Assembly (NCBI GenBank): GCA_030762895.1
Contig: JAUPTC010000178.1
Coordinates: forward strand, 1 to 64,000
Reading direction: 5' to 3'
Origin: Sophora flavescens
Taxonomy: Eukaryota > Streptophyta > Magnoliopsida > Fabales > Fabaceae
Length of the DNA: 64,000 bases
Part shown: in pieces, positions 25,516 to 38,674 of the stretch
Position numbering within the stretch: position 1 is the first letter of the stretch
Layout: each line of letters begins with the position of its first letter
The notes under the pieces: model-generated
Told to the model about the DNA's origin: nothing
What the model saw: the letters and a program-made list of their open reading frames with translations, nothing else
The model's database searches: none
Program-made: the position numbers and the translations under genes

Positions 25516-27397
25516 TGATGCAAACCAAGGATGATGTCCAATTTGAGGCCAAATTAATATTTTTGATGAAAATTTTATTTTCATTGTGGTGAACCCGTAT
25601 GCTTGATTTGGTCAGATCTTGAGCTACGAATCTCCGATTGATGCATTCTTTGGTGTGCTGGAAAGCTTGGGGAATTAGCTACAAATCATATCTCAGGCCT
25701 CTTGACCAAATTCGGCTTCTATCATGGTGAAAAAGGGCTGCAAGCTTAATACGAATTCTTGGACCTTAAATGAGTTATATGTTAATTGGGCTACACTAAG
25801 CTTGATGAATGAGCAAGGCCCATTATGAATGGTGGCTGGCACGTTTTTGGAACTCACAAAGGAGAGCAACCTTTGGCTTGCATGCCTAGGTAACTCCTTT
25901 AGAAGTTATGGAACCACTTTTATTATTTTCTTAAGTAGGATAGTTTTGTTCTTTTAATAACCACTTAGTGGAGAGTTATGTCTAGGAGTTTATGTCATCT
26001 TATGATGTGACCTTTGGTTTTTATTTCCCTATGCTATATGTACACACCTATTACATGATGAATGATAACTTTGAGTTCATTTTGGATTGATTCCAATTGT
26101 GAGAGTGTTTTCTCTCTTGGGTTCTTCATTGAGCCAACCCTTGTTCTTATCAAGAATCCAAGATTCTTGTGGCGAACCTCACATTGGCTTATCAAATCCC
26201 CTTGGATTTGTGGCGCCTACCTCCCATTTCTCATCTTATCCAATTTTGTATTTCATCTTCTTCTATAATTTTGCTTGGTCACTCAAGGATAGATCCGAAA
26301 ATATATATGTTCCTTGTTAGGATCATATCATTTTGGTATCTAGAGCCATCCTTCCTAGAGTGACTTATGATTTTCTTTTCTTCAACTTTTTCTTTTTTTT
26401 TTTTTTGGAAGTTTGAATTTTTCTTGGTGGGTTCTTCATGGAGCCACTAATGAAAAAAAATGATGCCAAGAAAAATGGAGGATCTTTTCTATTCTAGATG
26501 CTATGTGAAGGACAAGATATGTAGCTTGGTCATTGATAGAAAGGGTTACATCAACCTAGCTAGTACCACCATGGTGAAAAAGTTGGGACTTCCTCTTCTA
26601 GAGCATCCACAACCGTATGTCATTTGGAGCATCCCGGAGTTAAGTGATTTCGGTGATGTGATGGTGAGCAGAACAAGTACAAGTGCCATTCGGATTGGGA
26701 GATATGAAGATGGCGTTTTATGTGATGTGGTGCCCATGGAAGCGAAGCACTTGTTACTTGGGCGTCCATGGAGGATTGAGCGACAAGCGAAATATGATGT
26801 CTACAACAATAGGTACTCATTTGTATTTAATAATCGTAAAATTACTCTTGGATCATTGTCACCAAAACAAGTGTATGAAGATCAAATGTACTTGAAAGGA
26901 GAGAGTGAAAAAAAAGAATGATTGAGAAAACAATAAAAGAAGAGTGTTCGGTGAATGAGGAAAGCAAAGAAGGAGAAGTAATAAAAAGGAAAGCCATGAG
27001 AAAAAGGTAGAAGAAAAGGGAATGGAGGAAAACAAACAGAATGAAAGCGATGTTGAGAAAAAGGCGGAGACTGCATTTTTGAAGGGGAAAATAAAAAGAA
27101 AAAAATTGAGGCAAAGGTTGAAAGAAGAATTGAGAGTCTTCCTATAAAAGAAAATAAGGTGAAGGGAGGAATGTTGGCAAGGCAGTCTATATATATCTTT
27201 CTATGTAAAGATGCTTGTTTGACTACTAATGCAAACTCTTTTGCCTAGAGGCGATGACTCTATTTTGAAGGAAGTTGAAGAAACAATTCCAAGAGAGGTG
27301 CCGCATGGATTCAAAATGGTTGTGTTTGAACCCGGAGGATAAAGAAGACTCCCTAAGGCAATAAATTCGAGGTCGAATTCTTTTCAAGAGGAGGGAA
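25516..27397 (+). repeat. Unit 14
   Basis: LTR 25516-26330, four T before the PBS. It keeps GCATCCCGG, so both protease halves are in one frame (26460-26921). GTGAAAAAAAAG replaces GTGAGAAAAAAG near 26908. Confidence 0.94.
26460..26921 (+). pseudogene. Retropepsin-like remnant in one frame, unit 14 (153 codons)
   Basis: This is the whole protease remnant from MMPRKMEDLF to ESEKKE. The degenerate active site is VIDRKGY, the middle segment is the shifted version VSRTSTSAIRIG, and the second conserved segment is LLLGRPW. The frame ends at the six-A form of the run that opens the linker. Same domain and same inactivating change as in unit 28. Confidence 0.8.
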
Positions 27398-29274
27398 TGA
27401 TGCAAACCAAGGATGATGTCCAATTTGAGGCCAAATTAATATTTTTGATGAAAATTTTATTTTCATTGTGGTGAACCCGTATGCTTGATTTGGTCAGATC
27501 TTGAGCTACGAATCTCCGATTGATGCATTCTTTGGTGTGCTGGAAAGCTTGGGGAATTAGCTACAAATCATATCTCAGGCCTCTTGACCAAATTCGGCTT
27601 CTATCATGGTGAAAAAGGGCTGCAAGCTTAATACGAATTCTTGGACCTTAAATGAGTTATATGTTAATTGGGCTACACTAAGCTTGATGAATGAGCAAGG
27701 CCCATTATGAATGGTGGCTGGCACGTTTTTGGAACTCACAAAGGAGAGCAACCTTTGGCTTGCATGCCTAGGTAACTCCTTTAGAAGTTATGGAACCACT
27801 TTTATTATTTTCTTAAGTAGGATAGTTTTGTTCTTTTAATAACCACTTAGTGGAGAGTTATGTCTAGGAGTTTATGTCATCTTATGATGTGACCTTTGGT
27901 TTTTATTTCCCTATGCTATATGTACACACCTATTACATGATGAATGATAACTTTGAGTTCATTTTGGATTGATTCCAATTGTGAGAGTGTTTTCTCTCTT
28001 GGGTTCTTCATTGAGCCAACCCTTGTTCTTATCAAGAATCCAAGATTCTTGTGGCGAACCTCACATTGGCTTATCAAATCCCCTTGGATTTGTGGCGCCT
28101 ACCTCCCATTTCTCATCTTATCCAATTTTGTATTTCATCTTCTTCTATAATTTTGCTTGGTCACTCAAGGATAGATCCGAAAATATATATGTTCCTTGTT
28201 AGGATCATATCATTTGGTATCTAGAGCCATCCTTCCTAGAGTGACTTATGATTTTCTTTTCTTCAACTTTTTTTTTTTTTTTTTCGGAAGTTTGAATTTT
28301 TCTTGGTGGGTTCTTCATGGAGCCACTAATGAAAAAAATGATGCCAAGAAAAATGGAGGATCTTTTCTATTCTAGATGCTATGTGAAGGACAAGATATGT
28401 AGCTTGGTCATTGATAGAAAGGGTTACATCAACCTAGCTAGTACCACCATGGTGAAAAAGTTGGGACTTCCTCTTCTAGAGCATCCACAACCGTATGTCA
28501 TTTGGAGCATCCGGAGTTAAGTGATTTCGGTGATGTGATGGTGAGCAGAACAAGTACAAGTGCCATTCGGATTGGGAGATATGAAGATGGCGTTTTATGT
28601 GATGTGGTGCCCATGGAAGCGAAGCACTTGTTACTTGGGCGTCCATGGAGGATTGAGCGACAAGCGAAATATGATGTCTACAACAATAGGTACTCATTTG
28701 TATTTAATAATCGTAAAATTACTCTTGGATCATTGTCACCAAAACAAGTGTATGAAGATCAAATGTACTTGAAAGGAGAGAGTGAGAAAAAAAGAATGAT
28801 TGAGAAAACAATAAAAGAAGAGTGTTCGGTGAATGAGGAAAGCAAAGAAGGAGAAGTAATAAAAAAGGAAAGCCATGAGAAAAAGGTAGAAGAAAAGGGA
28901 ATGGAGGAAAACAAACAGAATGAAAGCGATGTTGAGAAAAGGCGGAGACTGCATTTTTGAAGGGGAAAATAAAAAGAAAAAAATTGAGGCAAAGGTTGAA
29001 AGAAGAATTGAGAGTCTTCCTATAAAAGAAAATAAGGTGAAGGGAGGAATGTTGGCAAGGCAGTCTATATATATCTTTCTATGTAAAGATGCTTGTTTGA
29101 CTACTAATGCAAACTCTTTTGCCTAGAGGCGATGACTCTATTTTGAAGGAAGTTGAAGAAACAATTCCAAGAGAGTGCTGCATGGATTCAAAATGGTTGT
29201 GTTTGAACCCGGAGGATAAAGAAGACTCCCTAAGGCAATAAATTCGAGGTCGAATTCTTTTCAAGAGGAGGGAA
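27398..29274 (+). repeat. Unit 15
   Basis: LTR 27398-28212, PBS from 28215. Protease halves are in different frames (28317-28520 and 28502-28960). The second continues through most of the linker to RRRLHF. AGAGTGCTGCATGG near 29171 differs from the common GAGGTGCCGCATGG. Confidence 0.94.
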
Positions 29275-31149
29275 TGATGCAAACCAAGGATGATGTCCAA
29301 TTTGAGGCCAAATTAATATTTTTGATGAAAATTTTATTTTCATTGTGGTGAACCCGTATGCTTGATTTGGTCAGATCTTGAGCTACGAATCTCCGATTGA
29401 TGCATTCTTTGGTGTGCTGGAAAGCTTGGGGAATTAGCTACAAATCATATCTCAGGCCTCTTGACCAAATTCGGCTTCTATCATGGTGAAAAAGGGCTGC
29501 AAGCTTAATACGAATTCTTGGACCTTAAATGAGTTATATGTTAATTGGGCTACACTAAGCTTGATGAATGAGCAAGGCCCATTATGAATGGTGGCTGGCA
29601 CGTTTTGGAACTCACAAAGGAGAGCAACCTTTGGCTTGCATGCCTAGGTAACTCCTTTAGAAGTTATGGAACCACTTTTATTATTTTCTTAAGTAGGATA
29701 GTTTTGTTCTTTTAATAACCACTTAGTGGAGAGTTATGTCTAGGAGTTTATGTCATCTTATGATGTGACCTTTGGTTTTTATTTCCCTATGCTATATGTA
29801 CACACCTATTACATGATGAATGATAACTTTGAGTTCATTTTGGATTGATTCCAATTGTGAGAGTGTTTTCTCTCTTGGGTTCTTCATTGAGCCAACCCTT
29901 GTTCTTATCAAGAATCCAAGATTCTTGTGGCGAACCTCACATTGGCTTATCAAATCCCCCTTGGATTTGTGGCGCCTACCTCCCATTTCTCATCTTATCC
30001 AATTTTGTATTTCATCTTCTTCTATAATTTTGCTTGGTCACTCAAGGATAGATCCGAAAATATATATGTTCCTTGTTAGGATCATATCATTTGGTATCTA
30101 GAGCCATCCTTCCTAGAGTGACTTATGATTTTCTTTTCTTCAACTTTTTTTTTTTTTTTTTCGGAAGTTTGAATTTTTCTTGGTGGGTTCTTCATGGAGC
30201 CACTAATGAAAAAAATGATGCCAAGAAAATGGAGGATCTTTTCTATTCTAGATGCTATGTGAAGGACAAGATATGTAGCTTGGTCATTGATAGAAAGGGT
30301 TACATCAACCTAGCTAGTACCACCATGGTGAAAAAGTTGGGACTTCCTCTTCTAGAGCATCCACAACCGTATGTCATTTGGAGCATCCGGAGTTAAGTGA
30401 TTTCGGTGATGTGATGGTGAGCAGAACAAGTACAAGTGCCATTCCGGATTGGGAGATATGAAGATGGCGTTTTATGTGATGTGGTGCCCATGGAAGCGAA
30501 GCACTTGTTACTTAGGCGTCCATGGAGGATTGAGCGACAAGCGAAATATGATGTCTACAACAATAGGTACTCATTTGTATTTAATAATCGTAAAATTACT
30601 CTTGGATCATTGTCACCAAAACAAGTGTATGAAGATCAAATGTACTTGAAAGGAGAGAGTGAGAAAAAAGAATGATTGATTGAAAACAATAAAAGAAGAG
30701 TGTTCGGTGAATGAGGAAAGCAAAGAAGGAGAAGTAATAAAAAAGGAAAGCCATGAGAAAAGGTAGAAGAAAAGGGAATGGAGGAAAACAAACAGAATGA
30801 AAGCGATGTTGAGAAAAAGGCGGAGACTGCATTTTTGAAGGGGAAAATAAAAAGAAAAAAATTGAGGCAAAGGTTGAAAGAAGAATTGAGAGTCTTCCTA
30901 TAAAAGAAAATAAGGTGAAGGGAGGAATGTTGGCAAGGCAGTCTATATATATCTTTCTATGTAAAGATGCTTGTTTGACTACTAATGCAAACTCTTTGCC
31001 TAGAGGCGATGACTCTATTTTGAAGGAAGTTGAAGAAACAATTCCAAGAGAGGTGCATGGATTCAAAATGGTTGTGTTTGAACCCGGAGGATAAAGAAGA
31101 CTCCCTAAGGCAATAAATTCGAGGTCGAATTCTTTTCAAGAGGAGGGAA
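29275..31149 (+). repeat. Unit 16
   Basis: LTR 29275-30089, with a five-C tract near 29955 shared with units 3 and 34. PBS from 30092. It has the LLLR variant near 30513, an extra C in ATTCCGGATTGGG near 30443, and a duplicated GATT (GAATGATTGATTGAAAAC) near 30671. The pre-RT spacer lacks CGC in AGAGGTGCATGG. Confidence 0.94.
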
Positions 31150-33027
31150 TGATGCAAACCAAGGATGATGTCCAATTTGAGGCCAAATTAATATTTTTGA
31201 TGAAAATTTTATTTTCATTGTGGTGAACCCGTATGCTTGATTTGGTCAGATCTTGAGCTACGAATCTCCGATTGATGCATTCTTTGGTGTGCTGGAAAGC
31301 TTGGGGAATTAGCTACAAATCATATCTCAGGCCTCTTGACCAAATTCGGCTTCTATCATGGTGAAAAAGGGCTGCAAGCTTAATACGAATTCTTGGACCT
31401 TAAATGAGTTATATGTTAATTGGGCTACACTAAGCTTGATGAATGAGCAAGGCCCATTATGAATGGTGGCTGGCACGTTTTGGAACTCACAAAGGAGAGC
31501 AACCTTTGGCTTGCATGCCTAGGTAACTCCTTTAGAAGTTATGGAACCACTTTTATTATTTTCTTAAGTAGGATAGTTTTGTTCTTTTAATAACCACTTA
31601 GTGGAGAGTTATGTCTAGGAGTTTATGTCATCTTATGATGTGACCTTTGGTTTTTATTTCCCTATGCTATATGTACACACCTATTACATGATGAATGATA
31701 ACTTTGAGTTCATTTTGGATTGATTCCAATTGTGAGAGTGTTTTCTCTCTTGGGTTCTTCATTGAGCCAACCCTTGTTCTTATCAAGAATCCAAGATTCT
31801 TGTGGCGAACCTCACATTGGCTTATCAAATCCCCTTGGATTTGTGGCGCCTACCTCCCATTTCTCATCTTATCCAATTTTGTATTTCATCTTCTTCTATA
31901 ATTTTGCTTGGTCACTCAAGGATAGATCCGAAAATATATATGTTCCTTGTTAGGATCATATCATTTGGTATCTAGAGCCATCCTTCCTAGAGTGACTTAT
32001 GATTTTCTTTTCTTCAACTTTTGGTTTTTTTTTTTCGGAAGTTTGAATTTTTCTTGGTGGGTTCTTCATGGAGCCACTAATGAAAAAAATGATGCCAAGA
32101 AAAATGGAGGATATTTTCTATTCTAGATGCTATGTGAAGGACAAGATATGTAGCTTGGTCATTGATAGAAAGGGTTACATCAACCTAGCTAGTACCACCA
32201 TGGTGAAAAAGTTGGGACTTCCTCTTCTAGAGCATCCACAACCGTATGTCATTTGGAGCATCCGGAGTTAAGTGATTTCGGTGATGTGATGGTGAGCAGA
32301 ACAAGTACAAGTGCCATTCGGATTGGGAGATATGAAGATGGCGTTTTATGTGATGTGGTGCCCATGGAAGCGAAGCACTTGTTACTTAGGCGTCCATGGA
32401 GGATTGAGCGACAAGCGAAATATGATGTCTACAACAATAGGTACTCATTTGTATTTAATAATCGTAAAATTACTCTTGGATCATTGTCACCAAAACAAGT
32501 GTATGAAGATCAAATGTACTTGAAAGGAGAGAGTGAGAAAAAAAGAATGATTGAGAAAACAATAAAAGAAGAGTGTTCGGTGAATGAGGAAAGCAAAGAA
32601 GGAGAAGTAATAAAAAGGAAAGCCATGAGAAAAAGGTAGAAGAAAAGGGAATGGAGGAAAACAAACAGAATGAAAGCGATGTTGAGAAAAAGGCGGAGAC
32701 TGCATTTTTGAAGGGGAAAATAAAAAGAAAAAAATTGAGGCAAAGGTTGAAAGAAGAATTGAGAGTCTTCCTATAAAAGAAAATAAGGTGAAGGGAGGAA
32801 TGTTGGCAAGGCAGTCTATATATATCTTTCTATGTAAAGATGCTTGTTTGACTACTAATGCAAACTCTTTTGCCTAGAGGCGATGACTCTATTTTGAAGG
32901 AAGTTGAAGAAACAATTCCAAGAGAGGTGCCGCATGGATTCAAAATGGTTGTGTTTGAACCCGGAGGATAAAGAAGACTCCCTAAGGCAATAAATTCGAG
33001 GTCGAATTCTTTTCAAGAGGGAGGGAA
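31150..33027 (+). repeat. Unit 17
   Basis: LTR 31150-31963, PBS from 31966. The leader T run is interrupted by GG (ACTTTTGGTTTTT, about 32022). GGAGGATATTTTC near 32107 is shared with unit 9 and partly with unit 20. LLLR variant near 32389. Confidence 0.94.
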
Positions 33028-34904
33028 TGATGCAAACCAAGGATGATGTCCAATTTGAGGCCAAATTAATATTTTTGATGAAAATTTTATTTTCATTGTG
33101 GTGAACCCGTATGCTTGATTTGGTCAGATCTTGAGCTACGAATCTCCGATTGATGCATTCTTTGGTGTGCTGGAAAGCTTGGGGAATTAGCTACAAATCA
33201 TATCTCAGGCCTCTTGACCAAATTCGGCTTCTATCATGGTGAAAAAGGGCTGCAAGCTTAATACGAATTCTTGGACCTTAAATGAGTTATATGTTAATTG
33301 GGCTACACTAAGCTTGATGAATGAGCAAGGCCCATTATGAATGGTGGCTGGCACGTTTTGGAACTCACAAAGGAGAGCAACCTTTGGCTTGCATGCCTAG
33401 GTAACTCCTTTAGAAGTTATGGAACCACTTTTATTATTTTCTTAAGTAGGATAGTTTTGTTCTTTTAATAACCACTTAGTGGAGAGTTATGTCTAGGAGT
33501 TTATGTCATCTTATGATGTGACCTTTGGTTTTTATTTCCCTATGCTATATGTACACACCTATTACATGATGAATGATAACTTTGAGTTCATTTTGGATTG
33601 ATTCCAATTGTGAGAGTGTTTTCTCTCTTGGGTTCTTCATTGAGCCAACCCTTGTTCTTATCAAGAATCCAAGATTCTTGTGGCGAACCTCACATTGGCT
33701 TATCAAATCCCCTTGGATTTGTGGCGCCTACCTCCCATTTCTCATCTTATCCAATTTTGTATTTCATCTTCTTCTATAATTTTGCTTGGTCACTCAAGGA
33801 TAGATCCGAAAATATATATGTTCCTTGTTAGGATCATATCATTTGGTATCTAGAGCCATCCTTCCTAGAGTGACTTATGATTTTCTTTTTTTCAGCTTTT
33901 TCTTTTTTTTTTTTTGGAAGTTTGAATTTTTCTTGGTGGGTTCTTCATGGAGCCACTAATGAAAAAAATGATGCCAAGAAAAATGGAGGATCTTTTATAT
34001 TCTAGATGCTATGTGAAGGACAAGATATGTAGATTGGTCATTGATAGAAAGGGTTACATCAACCTAGCTAGTACCAACATTGTGCAAAAGTTGGGACTTA
34101 CTCTTCTAGAGCATCCACAACCGTATGTCATTTGGAGCATCCGGAGTTAAGTGATTTCGGTGATGTGATGGTGAGCAGAACAAGTACAAGTGCCATTCGG
34201 ATTGGGAGATATGAAGATGGCGTTTTATGTGATGTGGTGCCCATGGAAGCGAAGCACTTGTTACTTGGGCGTCCATGGAGGATTGAGCGACAAGCGAAAT
34301 ATGATGTCTACAACAATAGGTACTCATTTGTATTTAATAATCGTAAAATTACTCTTGGATCATTGTCACCAAAACAAGTGTATGAAGATCAAATGTACTT
34401 GAAAGGAGAGAGTGAGAAAAAAGAATGATTGAGAAAACAATAAAAGAAGAGTGTTCGGTGAATGAGGAAAGCAAAGAAGGAGAAGTAATAAAAAAGGAAA
34501 GCCATGAGAAAAAGGTAGAAGAAAAGGGAATGGAGGAAAACAAACAGAATGAAAGCGATGTTGAGAAAAAGGCGGAGACTGCATTTTTGAAGGGGAAAAT
34601 AAAAAGAAAAAAATTGAGGCAAAGGTTGAAAGAAGAATTGAGAGTCTTCCTATAAAAGAAAATAAGGTGAAGGGAGGAATGTTGGCAAGGCAGTCTATAT
34701 ATATCTTTCTATGTAAAGATGCTTGTTTGACTACTAATGCAAACTCTTTGCCTAGATGCGATGACTCTATTTTGAAGGAAGTTGAAGAAACAATTCCAAG
34801 AGAGGTGCCGCATGGATTCAAAATGGTTGTGTTTGAACCCGGAGGATAAAGAAGACTCCCGAAGGCAATAAATTCGAGGTCGAATTCTTTTCAAGAGGAG
34901 GGAA
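33028..34904 (+). repeat. Unit 18
   Basis: LTR 33028-33841, PBS from 33844. Private substitutions cluster at 33890-34105: CAGC for CAAC, TTATATTC, AGATTGG, ACCAACATTGTGCAAAAG, GGACTTACTC. The pre-RT spacer (34667-34849) has the three-T form and reads through to FEPGG before TAA. Confidence 0.94.
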
Positions 34905-36789
34905 TGATGCAAACCAAGGATGATGTCCAATTTGAGGCCAAATTAATATTTTTGATGAAAATTTTATTTTCATTGTGGTGAACCCGTATGCTTGATTTGG
35001 TCAGATCTTGAGCTACGAATCTCCGATTGATGCATTCTTTGGTGTGCTGGAAAGCTTGGGGAATTAGCTACAAATCATATCTCAGGCCTCTTGACCAAAT
35101 TCGGCTTCTATCATGGTGAAAAAGGGCTGCAAGCTTAATACGAATTCTTGGACCTTAAATGAGTTATATGTTAATTGGGCTACACTAAGCTTGATGAATG
35201 AGCAAGGCCCATTATGAATGGTGGCTGGCACGGTTTTGGAACTCACAAAGGAGAGCAACCTTTGGCTTGCATGCCTAGGTAACTCCTTTAGAAGTTATGG
35301 AACCACTTTTATTATTTTCTTAAGTAGGATAGTTTTGTTCTTTTAATAACCACTTAGTGGAGAGTTATGTCTAGGAGTTTATGTCATCTTATGATGTGAC
35401 CTTTGGTTTTTATTTCCCTATGCTATATGTACACACCTATTACATGATGAATGATAACTTTGAGTTCATTTTGGATTGATTCCAATTGTGAGAGTGTTTT
35501 CTCTCTTGGGTTCTTCATTGAGCCAACCCTTGTTCTTATCAAGAATCCAAGATTCTTGTGGCGAACCTCACATTGGCTTATCAAATCCCCTTGGATTTGT
35601 GGCGCCTACCTCCCATTTCTCATCTTATCCAATTTTGTATTTCATCTTCTTCTATAATTTTGCTTGGTCACTCAAGGATAGATCCGAAAATATATATGTT
35701 CCTTGTTAGGATCATATCATTTGGTATCTAGAGCCATCCTTCCTAGAGTGACTTATGATTTTTCTTTTCTTCAACTTTTTCTTTTTTTTTTTTTTTCGGA
35801 AGTTTGAATTTTTCTTGGTGGGTTCTTCATGGAGCCACTAATGAAGAAAAATGATGCCAAGAAAATGGAGGATCTTTTCTATTCTAGATGCTATGTGAAG
35901 GACAAGATATGTAGCTTGGTCATTGATAGAAAGGGTTACATCAACCTAGCTAGTACCACCATGGTGAAAAAGTTGGGACTTCCTCTTCTAGAGCATCCAC
36001 AACCGTATGTCATTTGGAGCATCCGGAGTTAAGTGATTTCGGTGATGTGATGGTGAGCAGAACAAGTACAAGTGCCATTCGGATTGGGAGATATGAAGAT
36101 GGCGTTTTATGTGATGTGGTGCCCATGGAAGCGAAGCACTTGTTACTTGGGCGTCCATGGAGGATTGAGCGACAAGCGAAATATGATGTCTACAACAATA
36201 GGTACTCATTTGTATTTAATAATCGTAAAATTACTCTTGGATCATTGTCACCAAAACAAGTGTATGAAGATCAAATGTACTTGAAAGGAGAGAGTGAGAA
36301 AAAAAGAATGATTGAGAAAACAATAAAAGAAGAGTGTTCGGTGAATGAGGAAAGCAAAGAAGGAGAAGTAATAAAAAAGGAAAGCCATGAGAAAAAGGTA
36401 GAAGAAAAGGGAATGGAGGAAAACAAACAGAATGAAAAGCGATGTTGAGAAAAAAGGCGGAGACTGCATTTTTGAAGGGGAAAATAAAAAGAAAAAAATT
36501 GAGGCAAAGGTTGAAAGAAGAATTGAGAGTCTTCCTATAAAAGAAAATAAGGTGAAGGGAGGAATGTTGGCAAGGCAGTCTATATATATCTTTCTATGTA
36601 AAGATGCTTGTTTGACTACTAATGCAAACTCTTTGCCTAGAGGCGATGACTCTATTTTGAAGGAAGTTGAAGAAACAATTCCAAGAGAGGTGCCGCATGG
36701 ATTCAAAATGGTTGTGTTTGAACCCGGAGGATAAAGAAGACTCCCTAAGGCAATAAATTCGAGGTCGAATTCTTTTCAAGAGGAGGGAA
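34905..36789 (+). repeat. Unit 19
   Basis: LTR 34905-35719, with CACGGTTTTGG near 35230. PBS from 35722. The N-terminal frame keeps MEPLMKKNDAKKMEDLF (35829). The linker and spacer frame 36432-36734 (100 codons) ends at FEPGG. Confidence 0.94.
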
Positions 36790-38674
36790 TGATGCAAACC
36801 AAGGATGATGTCAATTTGAGGCCAAATTAATATTTTTGATGAAAATTTTATTTTCATTGTGGTGAACCCGTATGCTTGATTTGGTCAGATCTTGAGCTAC
36901 GAATCTCCGATTGATGCATTCTTTGGTGTGCTGGAAAGCTTGGGGAATTAGCTACAAATCATATCTCAGGCCTCTTGACCAAATTCGGCTTCTATCATGG
37001 TGAAAAAGGGCTGCAAGCTTAATACGAATTCTTGGACCTTAAATGAGTTATATGTTAATTGGGCTACACTAAGCTTGATGAATGAGCAAGGCCCATTATG
37101 AATGGTGGCTGGCACGTTTTGGAACTCACAAAGGAGAGCAACCTTTGGCTTGCATGCCTAGGTAACTCCTTTAGAAGTTATGGAACCACTTTTATTATTT
37201 TCTTAAGTAGGATAGTTTTGTTCTTTTAATAACCACTTAGTGGAGAGTTATGTCTAGGAGTTTATGTCATCTTATGATGTGACCTTTGGTTTTTATTTCC
37301 CTATGCTATATGTACACACCTATTACATGATGAATGATAACTTTGAGTTCATTTTGGATTGATTCCAATTGTGAGAGTGTTTTCTCTCTTGGGTTCTTCA
37401 TTGAGCCAACCCTTGTTCTTATCAAGAATCCAAGATTCTTGTGGCGAACCTCACATTGGCTTATCAAATCCCCTTGGATTTGTGGCGCCTACCTCCCATT
37501 TCTCATCTTATCCAATTTTGTATTTCATCTTCTTCTATAATTTTGCTTGGTCACTCAAGGATAGATCCGAAAATATATATGTTCCTTGTTAGGATCATAT
37601 CATTTTGTATCTAGAGCCATCCTTCCTAGAGTGACTTATGATTTTTCTTTTTTACAACTTTTTCTTTTTTTTTTTTTTTTGGAAGTTTGAATTTTTCTTG
37701 GTGGGTTCTTCATGGAGCCACTAATGAAGAAAAAAATGATGCAAAGAAAATGGATGATATTTTCTATTCTAGATGCTATGTGAAGGACAAGATATGTAGC
37801 TTGGTCATTGATAGAAAGGGTTACATCAACCTAGCTAGTACCACCATGGTGAAAAAGTTGGGACTTCCTCTTCTAGAGCATCCACAACCGTACGTCATTT
37901 GGAGCATCCGGAGTTAAGTGATTTCGGTGATGTGATGGTGGTGAACGAGACAAGTACAAGTGCCATTCGGATTGGGAGATATGAAGATGGCGTTTTATGT
38001 GATGTGGTGCCCATGGAAGCGAAGCACTTGTTACTTGGGCGTCCATGGAGGATTGAGCGACAAGCGAAATATGATGTCTACAACAATAGGTACTCATTTG
38101 TATTTAATAATCGTAAAATTACTCTTGGATCATTGTCACCAAAACAAGTGTATGAAGATCAAATGTACTTGAAAGGAGAGAGTGAGAAAAAAAGAATGAT
38201 TGAGAAAACAATAAAAGAAGAGTGTTCGGTGAATGAGGAAAGCAAAGAAGGAGAAGTAATAAAAAGGAAAGCCATGAGAAAAAGGTAGAAGAAAAGGGAA
38301 TGGAGGAAAACAAACAGAATGAAAGCGATGTTGAGAAAAAGGCGGAGACTGCATTTTTGAAGGGGAAAATAAAAAGAAAAAAATTGAGGCAAAGGTTGAA
38401 AGAAGAATTGAGAGTCTTCCTATAAAAGAAAATAAGGTGAAGGGAGGAATGTTGGCAAGGCAGTCTATATATATCTTTCTATGTAAAGATGCTTGTTTGA
38501 CTACTAATGCAAACTCTTTGCCTAGAGGCGATGACTCTATTTTGAAGGAAGTTGAAGAAACAATTCCAAGAGAGGTGCCGCATGGATTCAAAATGGTTGT
38601 GTTTGAACCCGGAGGATAAAGAAGACTCCCTAAGGCAATAAATTCGAGGTCGAATTCTTTTCAAGAGGAGGGAA
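36790..38674 (+). repeat. Unit 20
   Basis: LTR 36790-37602. The PBS is altered to TTGTATCTAGAGCCA. Private or rare changes: GATGCAAAGAAAATGGATGATATT near 37738 (ATGGATGAT shared with unit 6), TACGTC near 37891, and an altered GGTGGTGAACGAGACAAG near 37937 (MVVNETSTSAIR). Confidence 0.94.
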